This document shows positions 6,225 through 11,943 of a stretch of 11,943 nt of DNA, one piece after another; the first letter of the stretch is position 1; every line of letters starts with the position of its first letter. Under the pieces are notes generated by a model. It was given only the letters and a program-made list of their open reading frames with translations, was not told where the DNA came from and made no database searches. This stretch comes from Alphaproteobacteria bacterium (GTDB taxonomy: Bacteria > Pseudomonadota > Alphaproteobacteria > Micavibrionales > Micavibrionaceae), in NCBI GenBank assembly GCA_023140905.1, contig JAGLKS010000071.1:1-11943 (forward strand). Reading direction: 5' to 3'. Both the position numbers and the translations under genes were made by a program.

Positions 6225-6887
6225 ATGAATAAAATCATCACAATAGACGGACCTGCGGCGAGCGGGAAAGGAACTTTGGCGCGTGAACTGGCCGAAGCGT
6301 TGGGCTATGCGTATATGGATACGGGGGCGCTATATCGTGCTGTGGGATATGAAGTGTTGCAAGCGGGCGGCGATCCTGAAGATGAAGCCGATGCACTAAA
6401 AGGATGCCGGATATTAGCGGCTAAATTAGGAAAAGACGGAATACCGGTTCTCTCTAATCCTGATTTGCGCATGGAACGCAATGGTGACGCGGCTTCCAAA
6501 GTCGCAATCATTCAATCTGTGCGGGATGCTTTGCTGGATATACAAAGGAATTTCGCAGATAATCCGGGCGATAAGTATAAAGGCGCTGTTTTAGATGGTC
6601 GGGATATTGGCACGGTAATATGTCCAGATGCTCCATTGAAGCTTTATATTACCGCATCAGACGAGATTCGGGCACAAAGACGCATGAAAGAGTTGCATTC
6701 TAAAGGAATAAGCGTTACAAAGAGCGCTGTTTTAGAGGATATGCGTGCGCGTGATGCGCGTGATAAAGCTCGAAAAGTAGCGCCAATGCGCCCGGCAGAA
6801 GATGCAATCGTGATTGACACGAGCGTTCTTGATGCCGGACAAGTGCTTGAAACTGCTTTGAAGTATGTGTCAGAAACACTAGCTTAA
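6225..6887 (+). CDS. cmk: Cytidylate kinase
   Basis: Phosphorylates CMP and dCMP with ATP to the diphosphates, in pyrimidine salvage and supply. 220 residues, typical for bacterial Cmk. The P-loop is GPAASGKGT (9-17). The substrate-binding segment YMDTGALYRAV (30-40) includes D32 and R38; LDGRDIGTVICPDA (123-136) carries the conserved Arg-Asp pair (R126, D127); and the Arg-rich lid RARDARDKAR spans 174-183. I chose ATG at 6225 rather than the in-frame ATG at 6210: GGGAAAG (6212-6218) is well placed for 6225, family members begin two or three residues before the IITIDGPA strand, and the 6210 ATG shares its boundary with the palindromic element. rpsA follows after 144 bases, the usual order. 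Any native promoter directly upstream has probably been displaced by the element. Confidence 0.96.
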   Translation: MNKIITIDGPAASGKGTLARELAEALGYAYMDTGALYRAVGYEVLQAGGDPEDEADALKGCRILAAKLGKDGIPVLSNPDLRMERNGDAASKVAIIQSVRDALLDIQRNFADNPGDKYKGAVLDGRDIGTVICPDAPLKLYITASDEIRAQRRMKELHSKGISVTKSAVLEDMRARDARDKARKVAPMRPAEDAIVIDTSVLDAGQVLETALKYVSETLA

Positions 6888-6940
6888 TCACCCCGCCATA
6901 CGCATTAGCGATAACTATCCTTATAAAACGACGGCTCTTT

Positions 6941-6994
6941 AGCTTTGCTTGCCTTCCTGAAAAATAGGCAAAACTGCAAACGTAAAGCAAGGCT
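6941..6994 (+). promoter_or_regulatory. Possible structured leader of rpsA
   Basis: In the 144-base gap before rpsA, TTGCC (6949-6953) can pair with GGCAA (6967-6971), and TTTGC (6944-6948) with GCAAA (6976-6980). The overlapping TTGCTT (6945-6950) can instead pair with AAGCAA (6985-6990). These are mutually exclusive folds ahead of the ribosome binding site. S1 represses its own mRNA in E. coli through leader structure; the same here is inference. A TATAAA (6922-6927) upstream may be a -10 box, without a clear -35. Confidence 0.3.
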
Positions 6995-7031
6995 TTTAAG
7001 AGGCGATTTTAAATTTGAAAGGAATATTAAT

Positions 7032-8744
7032 ATGGCACATATTGCCGCTAATCTAAAAGATAAAGAGGGATCCGACGAGTTTGCAGCTATGTTAGGAGAA
7101 ACTCTTGGAAAAAGTCAAAAATTTGAAGGAAACGTTGTTAAAGGCGTTATCATTGGAATAGGAGACGACCACGTTCTTGTGGATGTTGGTCTTAAATCAG
7201 AAGGGCGCGTCTCTTTGCATGAATTCACCAAACCCGGTGAAGATCCTGAAGTTAAAGTAGGGGATACTGTAGAGGTCTATGTTGAACGCATGGAAAACCG
7301 TGACGGTATGTCTGTTCTATCGCGTGAAAAAGCGCGTCGTGAAGAAGTCTGGATTGAACTTGAAAAATCTCATGAAGCCGGAGAGCGTGTTACCGGTACG
7401 ATCTTTGGCCGTGTGAAAGGTGGATTTACAGTTGATCTTGGTGGAGCTGTAGCATTCTTGCCCGGCTCACAAGTTGATATCCGTCCTGTGCGTGATATTG
7501 AACCGTTGATGAATACACCGCAGCCGTTCCATGTTCTTAAGATGGATCGTAGCCGTGGAAACATCGTTGTTTCCCGTCGTTCAATTCTTGAAGAATCCCG
7601 TCAGGAAGCCCGCGGCGAATTGCTTGAAAATCTGGCTGAAGGTCAGGTCCTTGAAGGGATTGTCAAAAACATCACTGATTACGGTGCTTTTGTTGATCTC
7701 GGAGGCGTTGACGGATTATTGCACGTTACTGATATTTCATGGAAACGTGTTAATCATCCGACAGAAGTGCTTCAGATTGGTCAAACTGTTAAAGTTCAAG
7801 TGGTTCGTTACAATGAAGAAACACAACGTATTTCTTTGGGTATGAAACAGCTTGAAGCTGATCCGTGGGAATGCGTTGGCGATAAATATCTTGTTGGCTC
7901 CCGCTTTACCGGACGCATTAGCAACATCGCTGATTATGGTGCTTTTGTTGAATTGGAAGACGGTATCGAAGGTCTTGTGCATATTTCTGAAATGTCATGG
8001 ACCAAGAAAAATGTCCATCCATGTAAAATCGTTTCTACTTCTCAGGAAGTTACAATTGAGATTCTGGAAGTTGATCTTGAAAAACGCCGGATTTCTCTTG
8101 GTTTGAAACAATGTCAGGATAATCCGTGGGAAAAATTTGCGAGTGACTTCAAAGCCGGTCAAGAGATTGAAGGCGAAGTACGCAATGTTACGGAATTTGG
8201 CTTGTTTGTTGGTCTTACAGAAGAAATCGACGGTATGGTCCACTTATCTGATATTTCTTGGGACGATCAAACTGAAAAAGCGCTTAAAGCCTTTAATAAA
8301 GGTGATATGGTCAAAGCTAAGATCCTTGAAATGGACCCTGATCGTGAGCGCATTGCTTTGGGTATTAAACAACTTTCAGAAGATCCGTATGAAAGTGCTA
8401 TGAAAGGTATGGCCAAAGGTTCGATTGTTACTTGTACTATTACCGAGATTGGCTCTTCTATTGTAGAAGTGGCTGTGAACGATAATGTAACAGGTATTAT
8501 CAAGAAAGCGGATCTTTCCCGCGAACGTTCTGAGCAACGCCCTGACCGTTTTGCTGTTGGCGAAAAAGTCGATGCGAAAATTATCTCTGTAGATAAGAAA
8601 AATCACAAGCTGAATTTGTCAATCAAAGCACGCGAAATTGAAGAAGATAAGCAAGCGATGAAAGACTTTGGTTCTACTGAAAGTGGTGCATCTTTGGGTG
8701 ATATTCTGGGTGCAGCATTGCAGGAAAATGAAGGCAAAGAATAA
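7032..8744 (+). CDS. rpsA: 30S ribosomal protein S1
   Basis: Ribosomal protein that binds mRNA upstream of the start codon and helps load it on the 30S subunit. 570 residues, typical for Alphaproteobacteria. Six S1 (OB-fold) domains are visible at about 30-99, 116-184, 203-273, 288-360, 376-447 and 462-533. Domains 3-5 carry the RNA-binding pattern best (DYGAFVDLGGVDGLLHVTDISW from 216, DYGAFVELEDGIEGLVHISEM from 301, EFGLFVGLTEEIDGMVHLSDI from 388); domains 1, 2 and 6 are more divergent, as usual. The start is ATG 7032, with AAAGGA eight bases upstream; an in-frame extension to 6945 adds a basic stretch not seen in S1 and has no ribosome binding site. Codon use is strongly biased to GTT, GAA and CGT, as expected for high expression. 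It is followed by a strong terminator. Confidence 0.98.
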   Translation: MAHIAANLKDKEGSDEFAAMLGETLGKSQKFEGNVVKGVIIGIGDDHVLVDVGLKSEGRVSLHEFTKPGEDPEVKVGDTVEVYVERMENRDGMSVLSREKARREEVWIELEKSHEAGERVTGTIFGRVKGGFTVDLGGAVAFLPGSQVDIRPVRDIEPLMNTPQPFHVLKMDRSRGNIVVSRRSILEESRQEARGELLENLAEGQVLEGIVKNITDYGAFVDLGGVDGLLHVTDISWKRVNHPTEVLQIGQTVKVQVVRYNEETQRISLGMKQLEADPWECVGDKYLVGSRFTGRISNIADYGAFVELEDGIEGLVHISEMSWTKKNVHPCKIVSTSQEVTIEILEVDLEKRRISLGLKQCQDNPWEKFASDFKAGQEIEGEVRNVTEFGLFVGLTEEIDGMVHLSDISWDDQTEKALKAFNKGDMVKAKILEMDPDRERIALGIKQLSEDPYESAMKGMAKGSIVTCTITEIGSSIVEVAVNDNVTGIIKKADLSRERSEQRPDRFAVGEKVDAKIISVDKKNHKLNLSIKAREIEEDKQAMKDFGSTESGASLGDILGAALQENEGKE

Positions 8745-8781
8745 TAGCTTTTGCAATTATTGCAGTAAATTTAATATTTTA

Positions 8782-8810
8782 AGAGTCGGCATTATGTCGG
8801 CTCTTTTTTT
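8782..8810 (+). terminator. Intrinsic terminator of rpsA
   Basis: A 9-bp stem (AGAGTCGGC at 8782-8790 with GTCGGCTCT at 8796-8804, two G-U pairs), a 5-base ATTAT loop and a run of seven T's (8804-8810). It lies 37 bases after the rpsA stop and ends the rpsA transcript. Confidence 0.9.
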
Positions 8811-9196
8811 GTTATGAAACTACTATAACGCCACCACCCGGACAAACCGAGAGGCGGCATCTTCGATACATCTCATATATCAGAAATGCATCAATAACGA
8901 CTGATGCCAGTCGTCAGTGATAAAGGGTTTTGAAGCCCCGACCTTGCTTTATTCAAACAAAGCTAAAAGAATTCTACAAGGCAGGAAAAACATTTGCCAG
9001 AGAAATCTTTATTCTACATGGCGTTTAAACGTTGATTATCATTCTTTAAATGAGAATCTGCACAAGTTCTGGTTCTGTAAATAAATCTATTAAAATCAAA
9101 GGGTTTTGCTTGACGAGTGTTTTTATATGGGGCAGTGTATTGAAGACTCAATGGAAAAAATACTGTTCTTTGCTAAACGGGAAAAGGGTGTTTGAT
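8811..9196. other. 386-base gene-free stretch with several hairpins before ihfB
   Basis: No ORF of useful length is visible on either strand. Four possible hairpins follow each other: 8830-8858 (GCCACC with GGCGGC, one mismatch), 8897-8914 (perfect ACGACTG/CAGTCGT with a 4-base loop), about 8923-8945 (AAGG/CCTT around GGG/CCC) and 8946-8963 (GCTTT/AAAGC). A TATAAC (8824-8829) just after the terminator could be a -10 box. The right part (8964-9196) is AT-rich with no clear structure and should carry the ihfB promoter, although no good -35/-10 pair stands out. It could encode a small RNA or a long ihfB leader. Confidence 0.45.
9094..9106 (+). promoter_or_regulatory. Candidate IHF binding site upstream of ihfB
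   Basis: The segment from 9094 matches the IHF consensus WATCAANNNNTTR at every specified position except the last (T instead of R). It lies about 90 bases before ihfB. IHF represses its own subunit genes in E. coli, so autoregulation is plausible, but such degenerate matches occur by chance in AT-rich DNA. Confidence 0.25.
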
Positions 9197-9478
9197 ATGA
9201 CAAAATCCGAATTAATACAACGCTTGGCAGATATGAATCCGCATCTATATCTGCGCGATGTTGAAAAGATCGTGGAAACTGTTTTTGATGAAATTTCCGC
9301 TGCTCTCGCACGAGGTGACCGTGTTGAATTGCGTGGCTTTGGAGCTTTTTCTGTTAAGGAACGTGACGCACGTATTGGCCGTAATCCGCGTACAGGTGAG
9401 ACGGTTCATGTCGAGGCGAAGCGGTTACCATTCTTTAAAACCGGTAAAGCGTTACGCGAAAAGCTTAATGATAAATAG
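9197..9478 (+). CDS. ihfB: Integration host factor subunit beta
   Basis: DNA-bending nucleoid protein that pairs with IhfA to make sharp bends at specific sites in recombination, replication and promoter control. 93 residues, the normal size of HU/IHF proteins. The N-terminal helices ([20 protein letters not shown]) include the SELI start typical of IhfB. The core strand [18 protein letters not shown] (44-61) is followed by the beta-arm tip GRNPRTGE (61-68) with the intercalating Pro64, then [15 protein letters not shown] (77-91). The start is ATG 9197, with AAGGG (9184-9188) eight bases upstream; the in-frame extension to 9050 adds 49 residues foreign to the family. Position after rpsA and before lapA matches other proteobacteria. 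Confidence 0.97.
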   Translation: MTKSELIQRLADMNPHLYLRDVEKIVETVFDEISAALARGDRVELRGFGAFSVKERDARIGRNPRTGETVHVEAKRLPFFKTGKALREKLNDK

Positions 9479-9484
9479 TTTCTT

Positions 9485-9500
9485 GAGGGGGCCCCTTTTT
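9485..9500 (+). terminator. Weak G/C hairpin with T run between ihfB and lapA
   Basis: A run of five G's and four C's followed by six T's begins 7 bases after the ihfB stop. The self-complementary core leaves only a 3-bp stem once a minimal loop is allowed, so it may attenuate rather than terminate. Confidence 0.3.
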
Positions 9501-9526
9501 TAGTATGAGCGGCAGGTAAATATATC

Positions 9527-9880
9527 ATGGCAATTATACGCACGATTCTTGGCCTTGTTGTCACTATACCGGTCGCCATCTTTTCCGGGTTAAATGCTCA
9601 AAGTGTTGATGTGGTTTATAGTCCTTTTCATGAGGCTGCTAGCGTTTCTTTATACGTTATCATAATAGGATTCGCTTTATTTGGTGCTTTATACGGCTCT
9701 CTTTCAACATGGTTGAACGGGGGCTTTTTGCGCAAGGACCGTCGGCGTTTGAAGAAACGTGTTAAACATCAGGATAAAAAATTAGGACAGTTACAGAAAA
9801 AACCGGGATGTAATCATGGAGATGATTCTATCCCTGTTGCAAAGATAGAAAAAGAAACGCCAATATCTCAAGATGAATAA
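9527..9880 (+). CDS. lapA: LapA-domain (DUF1049) inner-membrane protein
   Basis: Small membrane protein of 117 residues with two transmembrane helices (about 4-22 and 40-62) and a charged, helical cytoplasmic tail (69-92) that could form a short coiled coil. This layout and the position between ihfB and pyrF match the LapA/YciS family (PF06305). In E. coli, LapA works with LapB to control LpxC turnover and lipopolysaccharide synthesis; no lapB is visible here, and the role in Alphaproteobacteria is less certain. The start is ATG 9527, with a modest GCAGG nine bases upstream. The tail after residue 93 is low in predicted structure. The family call rests on topology, size and context more than on residue motifs, so the symbol is tentative. 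Confidence 0.75.
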   Translation: MAIIRTILGLVVTIPVAIFSGLNAQSVDVVYSPFHEAASVSLYVIIIGFALFGALYGSLSTWLNGGFLRKDRRRLKKRVKHQDKKLGQLQKKPGCNHGDDSIPVAKIEKETPISQDE

Positions 9881-9916
9881 CCTAGAGTTACAACAACAAA
9901 CACAAATATTTAAGTT

Positions 9917-10609
9917 ATGATTGATGGACCTAAAATATTTTGCGCAATTGATACAGCAAATCTGGATCATGCATGTGCATTAGCTGAAAAGATTGCGCCT
10001 GTGACGGGCGGCATCAAAATTGGACTGGAATTTTTCAACGCATTCGGCCTGAATGGTGTAGAGCGTGTTTTGAAAGTAGCACCGGAGGCTGAGTTATTTC
10101 TGGACCTGAAATTTCATGACATCCCTAATACAGTGGCAGGCGCGGTGCGTTCTACATGTGAGAATTTTGCCCCAGCTTACTTGAATATACATGCAGCAGG
10201 TGGACGCGCAATGATGGATGCTGCGAAAGATGCTTGTGGCGATAAGACAAAATTGCTCAGTGTAACATTACTGACCTCACTGGATGAGGCTGCGATTAAA
10301 GAGGTCGGGTACAAAGACGGGCTTGCAGAACGTGTTGAGCAGCTTGCTTGTCTGACTATGGAATCCGGGCTTGATGGCGTGGTTTGCTCTGCGTATGAGA
10401 TCAAACGTTTGCGCGAAGTGTGCGGCGAGGACTTTGTTTTGATGGTTCCGGGAATTCGTCCAAAAGGAGCTGTGCAAGGCGATCAGAAACGCGTTATGAC
10501 TCCGGAAAAAGCCTTGTCAATCGGGGCTACACATTTGGTGATTGGTCGTCCGATTACGCAGGCCCCTGATCCGGCTGCGGCTGCGGCTGAGATATTGGCA
10601 GGGTTATAA
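9917..10609 (+). CDS. pyrF: Orotidine 5'-phosphate decarboxylase
   Basis: Decarboxylates OMP to UMP, the last step of de novo pyrimidine synthesis. 230 residues, the usual size of the bacterial short form, a (beta/alpha)8 barrel. Active-site landmarks: D12 (FCAIDT), K34 (IKIGLE), and the D-x-K-x-x-D triad D63/K65/D68 in LFLDLKFHDIPNTV. The phosphate-binding elements are PGIRP with R181, and IGRPI at 209-213. The loop with Q190 is also present. No convincing Shine-Dalgarno precedes ATG 9917; translation may depend on upstream genes in the operon or on S1-mediated initiation. It lies 36 bases after lapA and 30 before the membrane protein gene, so it is probably co-transcribed with them. UMP made here feeds the nucleotide pools that cmk acts on. 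Confidence 0.97.
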   Translation: MIDGPKIFCAIDTANLDHACALAEKIAPVTGGIKIGLEFFNAFGLNGVERVLKVAPEAELFLDLKFHDIPNTVAGAVRSTCENFAPAYLNIHAAGGRAMMDAAKDACGDKTKLLSVTLLTSLDEAAIKEVGYKDGLAERVEQLACLTMESGLDGVVCSAYEIKRLREVCGEDFVLMVPGIRPKGAVQGDQKRVMTPEKALSIGATHLVIGRPITQAPDPAAAAAEILAGL

Positions 10610-10639
10610 ACCACAGAGAATTTTAGAAAGTATTATTGA

Positions 10640-11449
10640 ATGGAGCATTTTACACCGAGTTTTTACGTAATAGAGACCAGTAAGAACGTTAAAAATTTTG
10701 TGAAAGAGCATGGGTATGAGTTTTGGAAAATCTTTAAGCCTCTCTCTTTTTTTATTGTAGGGTGTTACTTGTTTGATGCGGTGATGTCGGATCTGTATTT
10801 TTCATATAGCGAAACCACGTTTGGCATCGGTGGAATTATAGCTTCATATTTTTATACATGTTTAGCTATTTCATGGCACCGCGTTGTTATTAATGGGCCG
10901 GATAATTACGTTCCCATGAATCCGTTTAAGCCCAAAAAGCATGAGTTTGCGTTTGTTGGGGCAAGTTTTTTGATTGGAGTAGGCTTTTCTATTATTGTGT
11001 TTATCGCAGCAACATTGAAGTCTCCGGTTATGATATTTGCAATGATAGCTGTATTTCTGGTTGCAATTTATTTAGCACTCAGGCTTATGTTTTATTTTCC
11101 TGCAAAAGCAGTTAATGCGCAAATCACCTTGCGTGAGGCTTATAGTTTATCAAAAGGGTATTTGTGGAAGATATCTAACGCTTGTTTCTTTGCGTCTTTC
11201 AGACTTATGATGTTGGTTTTTTTATATGCCATTATATTGATTATTGTTTTTTCTGTATCGGCTAATATTATCATGGGAAATGCTATATCGATTGATACGA
11301 TCATGGAAAATGCTATGGAGTTGCCAGTATTTACAATAGAATTTATTGTAGCTTTGCCGTTTACTCTATACTTTCAACCGCTTATTACTGTACTTAGTGT
11401 AACGGTTCTATCAAATTATTATCTCTATGCTCTACGTAATACTGCATGA
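10640..11449 (+). CDS. Six-helix membrane protein, function unknown
   Basis: A 269-residue integral membrane protein. About six transmembrane helices are visible: roughly 33-50, 61-78, 103-124, 128-153, 183-210 and 231-257. A cytoplasmic-looking N-terminus precedes them, and two polar loops stand out: SWHRVVINGPDNY (78-90) with a basic stretch PFKPKKHE (95-102), and NAQITLREAYSLSKGY (159-174). The WHR-x-V motif after the second helix recalls poorly characterised YciC/DUF975-like membrane proteins, but I would not assign it to a family on that alone. No catalytic signature is seen. The Shine-Dalgarno is weak. It lies 30 bases after pyrF and 12 before trpF, so it sits inside the operon, probably as an addition to the pyrF-trpF pair. 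Conserved linkage in relatives would be the best functional clue. Confidence 0.8.
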   Translation: MEHFTPSFYVIETSKNVKNFVKEHGYEFWKIFKPLSFFIVGCYLFDAVMSDLYFSYSETTFGIGGIIASYFYTCLAISWHRVVINGPDNYVPMNPFKPKKHEFAFVGASFLIGVGFSIIVFIAATLKSPVMIFAMIAVFLVAIYLALRLMFYFPAKAVNAQITLREAYSLSKGYLWKISNACFFASFRLMMLVFLYAIILIIVFSVSANIIMGNAISIDTIMENAMELPVFTIEFIVALPFTLYFQPLITVLSVTVLSNYYLYALRNTA

Positions 11450-11461
11450 TTGGATTTAACA

Positions 11462-11943
11462 ATGACGCTACAGGCGAAAATTTGCGGGATTAAGACCGTT
11501 GAGGCACTGGACGTAGCGTTGGAATGTGGCGCATCTTTTATCGGCTTTGTCTTCTTTCCACCTTCGCCACGGCATATTTCTATAGATACAGCAAAAGAAT
11601 TATGTCTGAAAATTCCAACAAGTGTACGTAGTGTAGGGCTTTTTGTTGATCCTGCGGATGAAGAGCTGGAAAACGTACTCAAGAGCGTACGGCTTGATAT
11701 GCTTCAATTGCATGGCAATGAAACGCCGGAACGCGTTCAAGAGATTAGGCAACGCTTTGGTTTACCGGTGATGAAAGCTTTTTCAGTAAGTACAGCCGGA
11801 GATGTTGTACGTGCGCGTACGTACGCAGATGTACTTGACTGGTACGTGTTTGATTCTAAAGCTCCTGTTAATTCTAAGGATTGCGACGGCAATCCCGCGC
11901 GTGAGCGCGAAGCCCCCCATGGTTTTATTTGGGCGTTTGAACG
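11462..11943 (+). CDS. trpF: Phosphoribosylanthranilate isomerase (3' end cut by window edge)
   Basis: Isomerises N-(5'-phosphoribosyl)anthranilate to CdRP, an Amadori rearrangement in tryptophan synthesis. 160 residues are visible of an expected 200-220. Landmarks: AKICGI with the catalytic Cys8, GFVFFPPSPRHI (28-39), VGLFVDP (58-64), LQLHGNE (81-87) and VFDSK with the catalytic Asp131. The frame is open to the window edge. The segment after FDSK is odd: family members soon reach a GG[TS]G phosphate-binding motif, but here 27 residues follow without it, and the insert includes a perfect DNA hairpin (11896-11909). The start ATG 11462 gives the standard N-terminus, with only a weak ribosome binding site. 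trpB and trpA would be expected downstream, outside the window. Confidence 0.9.
   Translation, partial: MTLQAKICGIKTVEALDVALECGASFIGFVFFPPSPRHISIDTAKELCLKIPTSVRSVGLFVDPADEELENVLKSVRLDMLQLHGNETPERVQEIRQRFGLPVMKAFSVSTAGDVVRARTYADVLDWYVFDSKAPVNSKDCDGNPAREREAPHGFIWAFE
11896..11909. repeat. Perfect hairpin inside trpF
   Basis: CGCGC (11896-11900) and GCGCG (11905-11909) flank a GTGA loop, within an unusually GC-rich stretch that encodes the atypical segment DGNPAREREAPHG of TrpF. It may mark an inserted palindromic element that kept the reading frame open. Confidence 0.4.

Noticed and set aside
6025..6225. Minus-strand 66-codon ORF over the 92-bp element
   Set aside because: Its sequence (CHCERPKEAQ ... 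LDCFVKLRFPRNDK) is the typical false translation of this type of palindromic repeat, and it overlaps the gene and terminator on the other strand.
6945..7031. 29-residue N-terminal extension of S1
   Set aside because: No ribosome binding site; the added basic residues do not resemble S1, and ATG 7032 has a good one.
7370..8606. Overlapping ORFs on both strands inside rpsA
   Set aside because: They are shadows of a strongly codon-biased ribosomal protein gene, with no start signals or recognisable products.
9050..9196. 49-residue N-terminal extension of IhfB
   Set aside because: IhfB proteins start at the MTKSELI equivalent, and AAGGG sits correctly before ATG 9197.
1..11943. CRISPR arrays, tRNA or rRNA genes
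   Set aside because: No regularly spaced direct repeats and no cloverleaf or rRNA sequence were recognised on either strand.

Overview
The window looks like a piece of an alphaproteobacterial chromosome of moderate to low GC. The evidence is the cluster aroA - cmk - rpsA - ihfB - lapA - pyrF - trpF, a conserved alphaproteobacterial neighbourhood. EPSP synthase resembles the long Agrobacterium CP4 type, and S1 is a six-domain protein of 570 residues. I cannot fix the order. The AT-leaning composition and intergenic palindromic elements would fit a Micavibrio-like or Rickettsiales/Holosporales-like lineage, but intact routes to aromatic amino acids and pyrimidines argue against a strongly reduced endosymbiont.

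Layout, left to right. (1) 40-2244: a two-pass membrane c-di-GMP protein with a degraded GGDEF motif and an intact EAL phosphodiesterase domain. (2) 2377-3114: a very AT-rich AlkD-like DNA glycosylase gene, apparently acquired, sitting directly before aroA. (3) 3130-4497: aroA. (4) 4498-6209: a 1.7 kb accessory stretch separating aroA from cmk. It holds a minus-strand gene with mTERF-like repeats, a GC-rich multi-hairpin (REP-like) element, an unrecognised 152-residue gene with its own terminator, and a 92-bp MITE-like palindrome with perfect 11-bp terminal inverted repeats that ends just before the cmk ribosome binding site. (5) 6225-8810: cmk and rpsA, closed by a strong intrinsic terminator. 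(6) 8811-9196: a gene-free stretch with several hairpins ahead of ihfB. (7) 9197-11943: ihfB, lapA, pyrF, an unnamed six-helix membrane protein gene and a 3'-truncated trpF, all co-oriented and closely spaced.

How the genes work together: aroA (shikimate pathway), trpF (tryptophan), pyrF (UMP synthesis) and cmk (CMP/dCMP phosphorylation) are core biosynthesis. rpsA serves translation initiation and ihfB serves nucleoid architecture. The c-di-GMP gene, the alkylation-repair gene and the 1.7 kb insert are accessory additions around this core.

Most interesting points: a bacterial protein carrying mTERF-type repeats, a family best known from mitochondria and plastids; the mobile-looking palindromes in the aroA-cmk gap; and a TrpF whose active-site loop is lengthened by sequence that includes a perfect DNA hairpin.
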